40,952 nucleotides of DNA from Campylobacteraceae bacterium (GCA_026983875.1 JALSTG010000156.1:1-40952), one strand, 5' to 3'. Positions 29,398-39,069 are shown, counted from the first letter of the stretch. The notes: generated by a model not told the origin, from the letters alone. Translations and numbers: made by a program.

Positions 29398-30756
29398 TCA
29401 GATGAAAATCCATTCGATGATTTTCCCCACTTCAGAAGCGACAAAGCATTTGATGGAACTTTTTTCCAGGGGCTTGGAGGGGAGGACCGCCTTTTTGAAG
29501 CCCTGGGTCTCCATCTCCCGAAGGCGCTGGGCGAGAGCAGGCACCTCCCGTATCTCGCCTGTGAGGCTTACTTCGCCGAGAAAGAGAGTCTCGGCACTGA
29601 GTTCACGATCCCGGAAGCTGCTGAGGATGGCGGCAATGACCGCCAGATCGGCAGCGGGCTCGGTAATACGGATACCGCCGCTTACATTGATGAAGACGTC
29701 GTAGGTACCCAGAGGCAGATCGAGCTTCTTCTCTAAGAGGGCCAGAAGCATCTGGAGGCGGTTGTTGTCGTAGCCCGTGGAACTGCGTTTGGGATGGCCG
29801 TAGGCTTCGGCGACAAGGGCCTGGATTTCGATGACGATGGGACGGCTTCCCTCCATAATAATCGTCAGGGCAGAGCCTGCGGAGAGCTTTTCCTTGTCGA
29901 AGAAACGGCCGGCAAAACTCTTAGCGTCCAGCAGCCCGTCACGGCGCATCTCGAAGATTCCTACCTCGTTGGTGGAGCCGAATCGGTTTTTGAATCCCCG
30001 GAGCAGCCGGAGTTCCGAGTTGGAATCTCCTTCGAAGTAGAGGACTGTATCGACCATGTGCTCCAGAACCCTGGGGCCGGCGATAGAACCCTCTTTGGTG
30101 ATGTGGCCGATGATAAAGATGGGGATCTGACGGTTCTTGGCCAGGCGCATCAGCTCGAAGGTGATGGTGCGCACCTGGGTGACGGAGCCTGGAGCCGAAG
30201 GGGTTTCGTCGGAATAGAGAGTCTGGATCGAGTCGATGACAACAAAATCGTAGTCTCTTCGGTCGATTTCGTTGAGGACGCGCTCAAGGTTGATTTCACT
30301 CAGGAGAAAGAGGCGTTCATGGTTGGCATTCAGGCGGTTGGCCCGGAGCTTGATCTGTCCCGTGGATTCCTCGCCGCTGACATAGAGGACGCTCTTGTCG
30401 ACGGAGGCGAGATTGCCGGCAATCTTAAGCAGCAGCGTCGATTTGCCGATGCCGGGGGAGCCGCCGATAAGGGTAAGAGAGCCGGGGACGATGCCGCCGC
30501 CGAGGACAAGGTCCAGCTCCCGGCTGCCGGAAGGGAATCGGATGAAGTTCTCTTCGTCGATCTCGGTAATGGGCTGGGCCTTGGCTTTGGTTCCTGCCGG
30601 AGAGGATGTGGTGCTGCTCTCCTTGAGAAATTTGATCTGCTCGGCGCTGAGTTCGATGAGACTCTCCCACTCCCCGCAACTGGGGCACTTCCCCATCCAC
30701 CGCGGGGTCTGAAAGCCGCATGCCTGACACTCGAAGAGAGTTTTCTTTTTTGCCAT
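29398..30756 (-). CDS. radA: DNA repair protein RadA
   Basis: Zinc finger MAKKKTLFECQACGFQTPRWMGKCPSCGEWESL; Walker A GGSPGIGKSTLL; RadA KNRFGSTNEVGIFEM motif. Confidence 0.96.
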   Translation of the reverse strand: MAKKKTLFECQACGFQTPRWMGKCPSCGEWESLIELSAEQIKFLKESSTTSSPAGTKAKAQPITEIDEENFIRFPSGSRELDLVLGGGIVPGSLTLIGGSPGIGKSTLLLKIAGNLASVDKSVLYVSGEESTGQIKLRANRLNANHERLFLLSEINLERVLNEIDRRDYDFVVIDSIQTLYSDETPSAPGSVTQVRTITFELMRLAKNRQIPIFIIGHITKEGSIAGPRVLEHMVDTVLYFEGDSNSELRLLRGFKNRFGSTNEVGIFEMRRDGLLDAKSFAGRFFDKEKLSAGSALTIIMEGSRPIVIEIQALVAEAYGHPKRSSTGYDNNRLQMLLALLEKKLDLPLGTYDVFINVSGGIRITEPAADLAVIAAILSSFRDRELSAETLFLGEVSLTGEIREVPALAQRLREMETQGFKKAVLPSKPLEKSSIKCFVASEVGKIIEWIFI

Positions 30757-30885
30757 TGCCGAATCCTTTGTCCTATATCCGTAGAGACCTGGAACAATTT
30801 TTGATATTTTAGTAGTTTTTTAGCTTGGTATTCAAGAAAACTTCGTTTTGAAAAAATCGATAGATTGTGAAAGTGAGTCTTGTGC

Positions 30886-30891
30886 TATAAT
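30886..30891 (+). promoter_or_regulatory. Candidate -10 (TATAAT) for the degenerate hybrid kinase
   Basis: TTGTGCTATAATCC; implies a leader of roughly 150 nt before ATG 31052. Confidence 0.45.
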
Positions 30892-31007
30892 CCATATAAT
30901 ATAGCAAAGATCCTACCTTGTGGCACTAAGCAAGCAAGAGGGTTGGAGAAATTTTAAATATTTCCCCACGGCAAAACGACAGAGAAAAAAAAGATAGATT
31001 ACGGAGA

Positions 31008-31027
31008 CTCTCAATGCTCTTTGAGAG
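31008..31027 (+). promoter_or_regulatory. Leader hairpin upstream of the degenerate hybrid kinase
   Basis: CTCTCAA-TGCTCT-TTGAGAG: perfect 7-bp inverted repeat with 6-nt loop. Confidence 0.5.
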
Positions 31028-31051
31028 ACGGGGTGAAGTAAAAGGGAAGAG

Positions 31052-33349
31052 ATGAAATACATTGTTTTGGGATTTTTATTGGAGACGATAGTAGTGCAGG
31101 CGGGGATTACTGCTCCGGAAACGACGGAGGATCTCTTTTGGTATTGGGCAGGGTTGATTGCTCTGGCCATCGTAGGGGTAATCATACTTTTTGTTTCGTC
31201 GGAGCAGCTTCGTAGACTGAAGAGAGTCTACGATCAGATATTGGAAAAAGAGAAGAAGCTTGAAGAGAGTCAGAGCAAATTTCTCGACGACCTGGGTGAA
31301 AATATCTATGAAACGCTCCAGGCGACGACTCGAACGACGAACGAAGTCATTGAGAAGGCGAAGGAATTGGTGCCGGAGAGCCAGATCGAGAAGATCAGAG
31401 AGGGGGAGCAGCAGCTACTTACCAGTACGAAAGATTTGATATTTTTTCTCAAACTCAAATCGAAGCGGGTTAAAATCCTTCCCCGGGATTTCGAACTCCG
31501 GCAGCTTATGGAGGATATTTCGGAGGTATTGCAGAGTAAATACGGCGATAAGGGACATCATTTTGATCTGGACATCGACGATTCGTTACCCAAGGTGCTC
31601 TATGGAGACTCTTTACGATTGGGACAAATTATCGTGAATTTGGCCGGAAATGCGGTCGAAGAGGTCTCTGAAGCAGTCGAGATTCACATCGATGTCCACT
31701 CGGCGGAGTTTGGCGAACCCAAAAGAGAGGGAATAGCTATCTCAATTCGTGATGCAAACGAAAAGAATGTTCACCCGGCGTTTCAAAACTTTGAACCCTA
31801 TTATGACGATACACGTAAGGAGTTTGTCGGCCTGCGTCTTTTTGTGGCCAGGGAACTAGTCGAATTGATGGGAGGTACGCTGAAGACGGAGCAGCGGAAG
31901 GGAAGCCATGAAGTCCGGCTGTTTCTTCCGATCTCGGCTCCGGAGGATCAAGAGGAGTTTTTAAAAGAACTTCCTCTTTCCTGTGTGCCTCAAAGGGTTT
32001 TGATCTATGATGATCGCGGGGAAGAGGTGGAGGTGATGCAGAGGGTCTTTGGGCACTACTGTTGTCCCGTGACCTATTTTGACAGTGAAGTGTGTAGCGA
32101 GGCCGTTCCAAATTTTGCTCTTTTTGAGCTGGTCTTTATCGCCGATGAGTATTTCGGCCCCCTGCAACAGAAGATGCTTGAAGCTTTGCGAAAAACGGAA
32201 AATCTGAAAGTGGTTTTGATAACGAATCATGAAGAGCAGATAGTGCGTCGGGATCTGATCGATGCTTATCTTCTCCGTCCGATTACCAGCGGGGAGGTCA
32301 CGATCGTGCTTTCGAAACTCTTGGACGAAATAAGTCCTGAAGTGGAGAGTGACGAAAGGGATCCGGAGCAAACTCGTCAGGAGCATGAGAATGTGCTCGA
32401 AGCCCAAAAAGTGGTTTCTCCTCCCTCATTTGTCGGCAATGTTACTGTAGTGGATCAGGAAGAGAAGCTGCAAGAAAAGCTGACCGAAGAAAGTAAGATA
32501 GAAAGCAGTGTAGAGTCCGAGTCTGGAGAGGCGCTTCATTCCCTCTATCTTCCCCCGACAGTCCCGGGAATTACCCGTGAGAGTTTTGCTCCATTACGGG
32601 GGAATATATTACTGGCTGAAGACAATCGAATCAATCAGAGGGTCATTCAGGATCTACTGAAAAATTCGGGTATCGAGCTCACGATTGTTTCCGACGGCTA
32701 CGAAGCATTGGAGGCGATCGAAAGCCCAGAGAAGACCTTTGACCTGGTTTTACTCGATAATGGTCTCCCGATGATGACCGGTGAAGAAGTTGCCAGGATC
32801 GTCCGTCAGAATCCCGAACATGAAATGCTTCCTCTTGTCGCTTTTACCGCCACGCCTTATGCGGATGCAAAAGAGAAATATCGTGAGATCGGATTCGATG
32901 CATTTTTACCCAAACCCTTTCAGGTCTCGCAGCTGTATAATTTACTGCTTCGTTATTTGACCAGGGAAGCAGCCGAAATACCGTCTTCCTCTAAAACAGA
33001 GCAGGATACCGTTCTGGACGAAGAAAAAGGATTGGCCTTTGCCCATGGGAAAAAGGAACTTTATCAGGAGTTACTCAAAGAGTTTCTCTCAGTTTATGCT
33101 CCCAGTTGGTCTCTCCTGGAAAAGTATCGCCGTGAAGGCAGTCTGGATCAGGCTCGGAATTTTCTCCTGGATATCCGAGGGCTTTCCGCGACAATCGGGG
33201 CAGAGGCCCTCTACCGACTCGTCGATCGCCTGTTTCGTAAAGTAGGTGAAGAGAGAGAACCTTTGTCCGAAGAGGATGTGGAAGCTTACGGAAGAGAACT
33301 CGAAAGGCTCAAAGCTGCGGTAGAGCGTTATCTGTTGAAACAGGTCTGA
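31052..33349 (+). CDS. Degenerate hybrid sensor histidine kinase: TM, HisKA/HATPase-like, pseudo-receiver, canonical receiver, degenerate HPt-like C-terminus
   Basis: TM near residues 32-49; FLDDLGENIYETL at the HisKA H-box position; GDSLRLGQIIVNLAGNAVEEV N-box; ILLAEDNRINQRV...LVLLDNGLPMMTG...AFTATP...LPKPF receiver; HPt-like ...ARNFLLDIRGLSATIGAEALYRL. Confidence 0.8.
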   Translation: MKYIVLGFLLETIVVQAGITAPETTEDLFWYWAGLIALAIVGVIILFVSSEQLRRLKRVYDQILEKEKKLEESQSKFLDDLGENIYETLQATTRTTNEVIEKAKELVPESQIEKIREGEQQLLTSTKDLIFFLKLKSKRVKILPRDFELRQLMEDISEVLQSKYGDKGHHFDLDIDDSLPKVLYGDSLRLGQIIVNLAGNAVEEVSEAVEIHIDVHSAEFGEPKREGIAISIRDANEKNVHPAFQNFEPYYDDTRKEFVGLRLFVARELVELMGGTLKTEQRKGSHEVRLFLPISAPEDQEEFLKELPLSCVPQRVLIYDDRGEEVEVMQRVFGHYCCPVTYFDSEVCSEAVPNFALFELVFIADEYFGPLQQKMLEALRKTENLKVVLITNHEEQIVRRDLIDAYLLRPITSGEVTIVLSKLLDEISPEVESDERDPEQTRQEHENVLEAQKVVSPPSFVGNVTVVDQEEKLQEKLTEESKIESSVESESGEALHSLYLPPTVPGITRESFAPLRGNILLAEDNRINQRVIQDLLKNSGIELTIVSDGYEALEAIESPEKTFDLVLLDNGLPMMTGEEVARIVRQNPEHEMLPLVAFTATPYADAKEKYREIGFDAFLPKPFQVSQLYNLLLRYLTREAAEIPSSSKTEQDTVLDEEKGLAFAHGKKELYQELLKEFLSVYAPSWSLLEKYRREGSLDQARNFLLDIRGLSATIGAEALYRLVDRLFRKVGEEREPLSEEDVEAYGRELERLKAAVERYLLKQV

Positions 33350-33367
33350 TCCGCGGATCATCAAATC

Positions 33368-34240
33368 CTATTTTTCGTAAATCTCATCAAGAATCATATT
33401 GACATAGTCGTTGGCCCGGAAGGGGATGAGATCGTCGGGACTCTCACCGGTGCCGATATAGTAAAGGGGCATTTTGAGCTCGTCGGCGATGGTGAGGATA
33501 GCGCCGCCCTTGGCGGTGCCGTCCAGCTTGGTGATGATGATACCGTCGATGCCGATCATCGCGTCGAAGGCCTTGGCCTGGTTAAGGGTGGAACTGCCCT
33601 GGGTACCGTCGAGAATAAGCATCTTGCGATGGGGAGCACCCGGGAGAGCTTTGTCGGCGACTCGGACCATCTTTTTGAGCTCTTCGGCGAGGTTGGTCTG
33701 GGTGTGGAGGCGTCCGGCAGTGTCGATGATGACCCGGTCGATCTCTTTGGCCAGAGCAGATTTGATCGTGTCGAAGACTACGGCGGAGGGGTCGTGTCCC
33801 TGGCGGGTCGCAACGATGGGAACGTTGAGCTTTTGGGCCCAGCGGCTCAACTGCTCGATCGCCGCGGCCCGGAAAGTGTCCCCGGCACCGAGAACGACGC
33901 TGCGGCCCTCTTTTTGGTAGAGTCTGGCGAGCTTGGCAATGGTTGTGGTCTTGCCCGCACCGTTGACGCCGATGATCATCTCCACGAAGGGGTGATGGTC
34001 GTCGGGGTTGATCCATCGGGCCTGATATTGGAAGACGGAGATGAGGGAGTTGAAAGCCTGGGTGCGGGAGATAGTCTCTGGAAGCCCTTCCAGGAGCCTT
34101 TCGACGAGTTCGTAGTCCACATCGGCTTCTAGGAGAACCTCTTCCAGTTCATTTTTTTCCAGTGTTTTCTTCTTTTCCGGGACGGTTTCTCGGATTGCTT
34201 CATTGGTTTTACCGAAGGCTTTTTTCAAAAAATCAAACAT
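33368..34240 (-). CDS. ftsY: Signal recognition particle receptor FtsY
   Basis: MIIGVNGAGKTTTIAKLARLYQKEGRSVVLGAGDTFRAAAIEQL; RVIIDTAGRLHTQTNLAEELKKM; ITKLDGTAKGGAIL. Confidence 0.96.
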   Translation of the reverse strand: MFDFLKKAFGKTNEAIRETVPEKKKTLEKNELEEVLLEADVDYELVERLLEGLPETISRTQAFNSLISVFQYQARWINPDDHHPFVEMIIGVNGAGKTTTIAKLARLYQKEGRSVVLGAGDTFRAAAIEQLSRWAQKLNVPIVATRQGHDPSAVVFDTIKSALAKEIDRVIIDTAGRLHTQTNLAEELKKMVRVADKALPGAPHRKMLILDGTQGSSTLNQAKAFDAMIGIDGIIITKLDGTAKGGAILTIADELKMPLYYIGTGESPDDLIPFRANDYVNMILDEIYEK

Positions 34241-34244
34241 CTAT

Positions 34245-34883
34245 CTATCCTTCTTTTTTCTTGATTTCGCGTAATTGGTCGATAAGACTCTGGAGCATTT
34301 CATAGGGAACGGCCCCTTGAATGTTCATAATATATTTACCATCTTTAAAGATGAGAGTCAAAGGAAGGGGGTAGTCCGAGCCCTGCTTTGCCAGACCGGC
34401 GAGATAATCTGCCAGGGCGTCGTTGTCCGGGGCCCGGGAGATAAAAAAATTGCTCTCGTATCGGCGCATGAGCCGACGGAGCCTCGTAGGATCAAGTTCG
34501 CTATGGACCAGGAGGCCGATGACGAAGAGTTGATCCTTGTTGGCGGCTTGTAACTTTCCTAGATAGGGGAGCATTCCCCGACAGGGCGGGCACCAGTCGG
34601 AAAAAAGGACGAGCATGACCAGAGGCTGACGGATGCGCTGGAAACGGGCTTCGTGGTCGGTGAATTCCAATATCGTCTGCCGGCCGTCGATATCGCGGAT
34701 CGTAAAACGTTTGGTCCGAGAGGCGGTTGAAGTTTCTTTGGAAACATGAACGGTCATAGGCTCGGAAGGCGAAGGTGTGGCGTTTGCTTCTTGCTTCTGC
34801 GCTTTCTCTTTGTCGCTACAGCCGGCGACACCGAAGAGGAACGATAGAAGGATCACCGGAATGATATAAGGGTAACCGTTCAC
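34245..34883 (-). CDS. Thioredoxin-like (TlpA/ResA-type) lipoprotein
   Basis: Lipobox-like LFGVAGCSDK; LVMLVLFSDWCPPCRGMLPYLGKLQ. Confidence 0.82.
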   Translation of the reverse strand: MNGYPYIIPVILLSFLFGVAGCSDKEKAQKQEANATPSPSEPMTVHVSKETSTASRTKRFTIRDIDGRQTILEFTDHEARFQRIRQPLVMLVLFSDWCPPCRGMLPYLGKLQAANKDQLFVIGLLVHSELDPTRLRRLMRRYESNFFISRAPDNDALADYLAGLAKQGSDYPLPLTLIFKDGKYIMNIQGAVPYEMLQSLIDQLREIKKKEG

Positions 34884-34961
34884 TCTTCCGAGCTCCTCTT
34901 CGATATAATTTTTAGATCATTAAGCACGGGATTATATCTAAGGAAGGGTAAGAAGCGCGGC

Positions 34962-35549
34962 ATGAAGCAAGGGAAAAGAGAGGAGCTTAAAGAACATTTT
35001 CGCCGCTGGGCGATTGAGCGCCTGCGCTCCGTACCGCCCGGAAGAGCTCGAATGGAGGATCGAAAACTGCGGGAACGCCTGAGAACCCATCTGCAGAAAC
35101 GAAAAATCAAAAGGGTTCTTTTGTACCTGCCTTTGACGCTGGAAGTGGATTTGCGACCTCTGATCGCGGAACTACGCCGTAAAAGGGTAGAGGTATATGT
35201 CCCTTTTATGGAGGGTGCAAGTTTCCGTCCGGTAAAATATAGATTGCCACTGCATAAAAAGCGTTTTGGCATTTATGAACCTAAAAACTCAAGACAATAT
35301 AGAGCACGGAAGATTGATATCGCGGTTGTGCCCATCGTGGGTACCGATCCGACATTGCGTCGGATCGGGTTTGGCAAAGGCTTTTATGATCGTTTTTTTG
35401 AAAAAGAGAAGCCGCATATCAAAGAGATTATTTTTATACAGCGGCGGTTTTGCCGCACCACTTTTGTCGTCACCGAGCGCCACGATATTCGAGCCGATGT
35501 CCTGATCGCAGGCAAAAGTGCCGGAGACTTTCCTTTCCCGGGAGAGTAG
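34962..35549 (+). CDS. 5-formyltetrahydrofolate cyclo-ligase family protein
   Basis: RVLLYLPLTLEVDLRPLIAELRRKRVEVYVPFMEG...FGIYEPKNS...IDIAVVPIVGTDPTLRRIGFGKGFYDRFF. Confidence 0.88.
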   Translation: MKQGKREELKEHFRRWAIERLRSVPPGRARMEDRKLRERLRTHLQKRKIKRVLLYLPLTLEVDLRPLIAELRRKRVEVYVPFMEGASFRPVKYRLPLHKKRFGIYEPKNSRQYRARKIDIAVVPIVGTDPTLRRIGFGKGFYDRFFEKEKPHIKEIIFIQRRFCRTTFVVTERHDIRADVLIAGKSAGDFPFPGE

Positions 35550-35622
35550 CGCTGCCCGGTGACGCTGAACCCATATCTCTGATAGATCCCGTTGCCGTGT
35601 TGTTCTAAAAAAGGACAGACGA

Positions 35623-37146
35623 ATGGAGTTGTACTATCTTTGGATTACCCTGGCAGGGCTTTTGGGAGGGGGAATCGGTTTTGCCGCCGGACGCTTCTCC
35701 CTTGCACGGCGTTTTGACTATTTGAAGCTCGAAGCCGAGGCGAAGGCCCGGGCGATCGAACAGGAGGCGCAAAAGCTTCTGCATGATGCAGAGGCCGAAC
35801 GCCAGAGCCGGGCTTTGGCACAGGAGCGTCGTTTTGAAGAACGCCTGACGGAATTGGAAACCCGATGGCGGGATTTGAATCAAAAGGAGCAAGAGCTAGA
35901 AGAAGAACGGGGAAAGCTTCGGCAACTGGAAAACCGTCTGGAGGAGAAGTATCGCCATGCGGAAGAGCTTGCCGAACGTCGCCGTCGTCTTCTGGCGGAG
36001 GATTTGGAGCGCCTTGAAAACGTCGCATCCATGACAAGGGGGGAGGCGAAAGCGTTTCTCATCAAAAAGGTCGAAGAGCAAAGCGCTTCCGAACTGGCGG
36101 CGGTAGTGCGCAAACGAGTGAAACTGGCCGAGGACGAAGCCCGTCGCCGGGCCCATTACATTCTCGCCCAAGCGACGACTCGCTATGCCGGAGAGTTCGC
36201 CGGAGAGCGCCTCATCAATACCATCACGCTACCGACCGATGATCATAAGGGACGGATCATCGGCAAGGAGGGGCGCAATATCAAGGCCTTGGAGCAACTA
36301 TTGGGCGTCGATATTATTATCGATGAGACTCCCGGCGTCATCGTGGTCAGCAGCTTCAATCTCTATCGTCGTGCCATTGCCACCCGCGTCATCGAACTTC
36401 TGGTCGCCGACGGTCGGATCCATCCGGGGAGAATCGAGGAGGTCCATGCCAAGGTCCAGGAGGAGTTTGAACGGACGATCTACGAAGAGGGGGAGAATGT
36501 CCTGATCGATCTGGGACTCTTTCCTATGCACGAGGAGCTTATCAAACTCATCGGTCGACTCAAGTACCGGGCCAGCTACGGTCAAAACGCTCTGGCCCAC
36601 TCCCTGGAAGTAGCCCGCTTGGCGCGGGTCATGGCGGCGGAGATGGGCGGTGATGAGAAGCTGGCGATGCGTGCCGGGCTTCTGCACGATATCGGCAAGG
36701 CTCTGACCCAGGATTTCGGCGGCAATCATGTGGATCTCGGCGCGGAGCTCTGTCGAAAGTACAAAGAGCACCCGACGGTGATCAATGCGATCTATGCCCA
36801 TCACGGACACGCCGAGCCCGACAGTGTCGAGAGCGCCGCCGTCTGTGCCGCCGACGCGCTCAGCTCGGCCCGGCCCGGGGCTCGACGCGAAGTGCTGGAG
36901 AGCTTTACGCGCCGGGTGAAGGAGATCGAGGAGATCGCCAAAAAAGAAGAGGGGGTCGCCCACGCTTATGCGATCAACGCCGGCCGGGAGCTGCGGGTCT
37001 TCGTCGATGCAGGAAAGGTAGATGACAATCAGGCGGCCCGCTTGGCCCACGAGATCGCCCGGAAAGTCGAGGAACAGGTCCAGTACCCCGGGGAGGTGAA
37101 GGTCAATGTGATTCGTGAGACCCGGGCCGTAGAGTTTGCCCGCTGA
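35623..37146 (+). CDS. rny: Ribonuclease Y
   Basis: N-terminal TM plus coiled coil; KH domain RIIGKEGRNIKALEQLLGVDIIID; HD domain HSLEVARLARVMAAEMGGDEKLAMRAGLLHDIGKAL. Confidence 0.95.
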   Translation: MELYYLWITLAGLLGGGIGFAAGRFSLARRFDYLKLEAEAKARAIEQEAQKLLHDAEAERQSRALAQERRFEERLTELETRWRDLNQKEQELEEERGKLRQLENRLEEKYRHAEELAERRRRLLAEDLERLENVASMTRGEAKAFLIKKVEEQSASELAAVVRKRVKLAEDEARRRAHYILAQATTRYAGEFAGERLINTITLPTDDHKGRIIGKEGRNIKALEQLLGVDIIIDETPGVIVVSSFNLYRRAIATRVIELLVADGRIHPGRIEEVHAKVQEEFERTIYEEGENVLIDLGLFPMHEELIKLIGRLKYRASYGQNALAHSLEVARLARVMAAEMGGDEKLAMRAGLLHDIGKALTQDFGGNHVDLGAELCRKYKEHPTVINAIYAHHGHAEPDSVESAAVCAADALSSARPGARREVLESFTRRVKEIEEIAKKEEGVAHAYAINAGRELRVFVDAGKVDDNQAARLAHEIARKVEEQVQYPGEVKVNVIRETRAVEFAR

Positions 37147-37211
37147 CTCAGCCGACTCTAATCCCTCCTTGCGATAGAATAATTTTATGAAACCACAGGA
37201 AGGATAACCGA

Positions 37212-37496
37212 ATGACCCAATGCATCAAAGCCCATATACGGATGGAAGAGCGTTATGAAGGCCTGAGCCTCACCTATGGAGATAATCCGGAACTCAAAGC
37301 CCAGGTTTTTGAAGCGATCGAAGCTGCGAAAAGAGAGACGGGACTCGATCCGGATATCTTTGGTAATCCTGCCAAGGAGCATCCCGAGAAGGAGGGGGTC
37401 TATATCGAGTTTCACGAGGACGCCCAACGGGAAGCGGGAGATTTCTTCGAGCGAGTGCTACATCGGCTGGGTGTCGTCTGCGAGAAGGACGACTGA
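37212..37496 (+). CDS. Small conserved-looking protein of unknown function
   Basis: 94-aa ORF preceded by AGGAAGGAT; stop overlaps the next start (TGATG), implying translational coupling. Confidence 0.75.
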   Translation: MTQCIKAHIRMEERYEGLSLTYGDNPELKAQVFEAIEAAKRETGLDPDIFGNPAKEHPEKEGVYIEFHEDAQREAGDFFERVLHRLGVVCEKDD

Positions 37497-38017
37497 TGGG
37501 AAGGATCTTCCTGGCGCTTTTGGTGACGGTGCTTCTGGCTTGTGCCCAGGCTCCCCGGGTAGTCCTCAAAACGACGCAAGGCGAAATCATGCTCAAACTC
37601 TTCCCCAAGGCGGCTCCCCTGGCGGTGGAGAACTTCACGAAGCTGGTGAAGAAGGGCTACTACGACGGGACGATCTTTCATCGGGTTATCAAAGGTTTCA
37701 TGATCCAAGGGGGCGATCCTAGCGGGACCGGAAGAGGAGGAAGCTCGATCTGGGGAAAAGAGTTTAAGAATGAATATGCCCCCAATCTGGTCTTCGATCG
37801 TCCTTATCTCCTGGCCATGGCTAATCACGGTCCCAATACCAACGGCAGTCAGTTTTTTATCACCGTCGCTCCCGCCCCCTGGCTCAACGGCGGCTATACG
37901 ATCTTCGGCGAAGTGGTCAAAGGCAAAGAGGTGGTCGACGCCATCGACCGGACACCCACCGGTCCCGGAGATCGGCCTCTTAAAGAGCCAAAGATCATCA
38001 AAGCGATCGTCAAGTAG
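37496..38017 (+). CDS. Peptidyl-prolyl cis-trans isomerase, cyclophilin type
   Basis: VVLKTTQGEIMLKLFPKAAPLAVENFTKLVKKGYYDGTIFHRVIKGFMIQGGDPSGTGRGG; NGSQFFITVAPAPWLNGGYTIFGEV. Confidence 0.94.
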   Translation: MGRIFLALLVTVLLACAQAPRVVLKTTQGEIMLKLFPKAAPLAVENFTKLVKKGYYDGTIFHRVIKGFMIQGGDPSGTGRGGSSIWGKEFKNEYAPNLVFDRPYLLAMANHGPNTNGSQFFITVAPAPWLNGGYTIFGEVVKGKEVVDAIDRTPTGPGDRPLKEPKIIKAIVK

Positions 38018-38923
38018 ATGCATCTCGATGACCTGCGGGCCGAACGGCGCCGATGGCTGAGGTGGAAAAATATTGCGCCGCTCGTTGAAGCGATCGATGC
38101 GCTGCCCGAACCTGTCGTGACCCGGCGGAGCTATGAGGATGTCGTGACGGCGGAACTGGATCCCGACTATGAGACCCGCTGGGGCGCGGAGATCGAAAAG
38201 ACGGCCCGGATGCTCATGCCCTGGCGCAAAGGGCCCTTTCATCTGGGCCGACTCTTTATCGACAGTGAGTGGCAGAGTCAGATCAAGTACAATCTTCTGT
38301 ACCCCCATTTTGACCTACGGGACAAGATGGTCGGCGATATCGGCTGCAACAACGGATACTATCTCTATCGGATGCTTGCCCAAAAGCCGGCGAAGCTCGT
38401 GGGCTTCGATCCGTCGGCTCTCTACTACAGCCAGTTTCGCTTTCTGGAGCGTTTCTTTTGCAGCGGAATCGGCTATGAACTTCTGGGAGTCGAGCATCTG
38501 GAGTATTACGAAGAGCCTTTCGATACGCTTTTTTGCCTGGGAGTGCTTTACCACCGCAGCGATCCCGTCTCTACACTGAAATCCCTGAAAAAAGGGCTCA
38601 AAAAAGGGGGAGAGCTCTTTCTGGATACTTTTATGATTGAAGGGGAGGAAGAGATTTGCTTGACGCCGGCGGGACGTTATTCCAAGATTCCCAACATCTA
38701 CTTCATCCCGACGATTCCTGCTCTTAAAAACTGGTGCTATCGGGCGGGATTCGGCTCGGTGGAAGTCCTGGCGGTCAAGCCCACCGACCGAACGGAGCAG
38801 CGCAAGACCGAATGGATTGCCACCCAAAGCCTGGAGGACTTTCTCGATCCCGAGGATCCTACCCGAACGGTGGAGGGGTATCCGGCCCCGAAGCGTGTCT
38901 ATATCAGGGCGATCAGAGCGTAG
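38018..38923 (+). CDS. cmoB: tRNA U34 carboxymethyltransferase
   Basis: WRKGPFHLGRLFIDSEWQSQIKYN; MVGDIGCNNGYYLYRM; FCLGVLYHRSDPVSTLKSLKKGLKKGGELFLDT; CmoB-specific arrangement. Confidence 0.92.
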   Translation: MHLDDLRAERRRWLRWKNIAPLVEAIDALPEPVVTRRSYEDVVTAELDPDYETRWGAEIEKTARMLMPWRKGPFHLGRLFIDSEWQSQIKYNLLYPHFDLRDKMVGDIGCNNGYYLYRMLAQKPAKLVGFDPSALYYSQFRFLERFFCSGIGYELLGVEHLEYYEEPFDTLFCLGVLYHRSDPVSTLKSLKKGLKKGGELFLDTFMIEGEEEICLTPAGRYSKIPNIYFIPTIPALKNWCYRAGFGSVEVLAVKPTDRTEQRKTEWIATQSLEDFLDPEDPTRTVEGYPAPKRVYIRAIRA

Positions 38924-39063
38924 TTTTCTCTCACCACTCTATTGTCGCAACAAGAAGATAAAAAATATCCAAACTTTTCTGAAAAAGAGTTTTTATTTTT
39001 AAATAAGCGAGCTTTCGCTATAAATACGCTATGAAATGAGGGGCTCTATTTACAGAAAGCCCA

Positions 39064-39069
39064 TATAAT
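39064..39069 (+). promoter_or_regulatory. Candidate -10 (TATAAT) for the orphan response regulator
   Basis: CCATATAATGG 40 nt upstream of ATG 39110. Confidence 0.5.

Noticed and set aside
29794-30804. 336-aa plus ORF opposite radA
   Set aside because: Antisense shadow of radA with no coherent domain.
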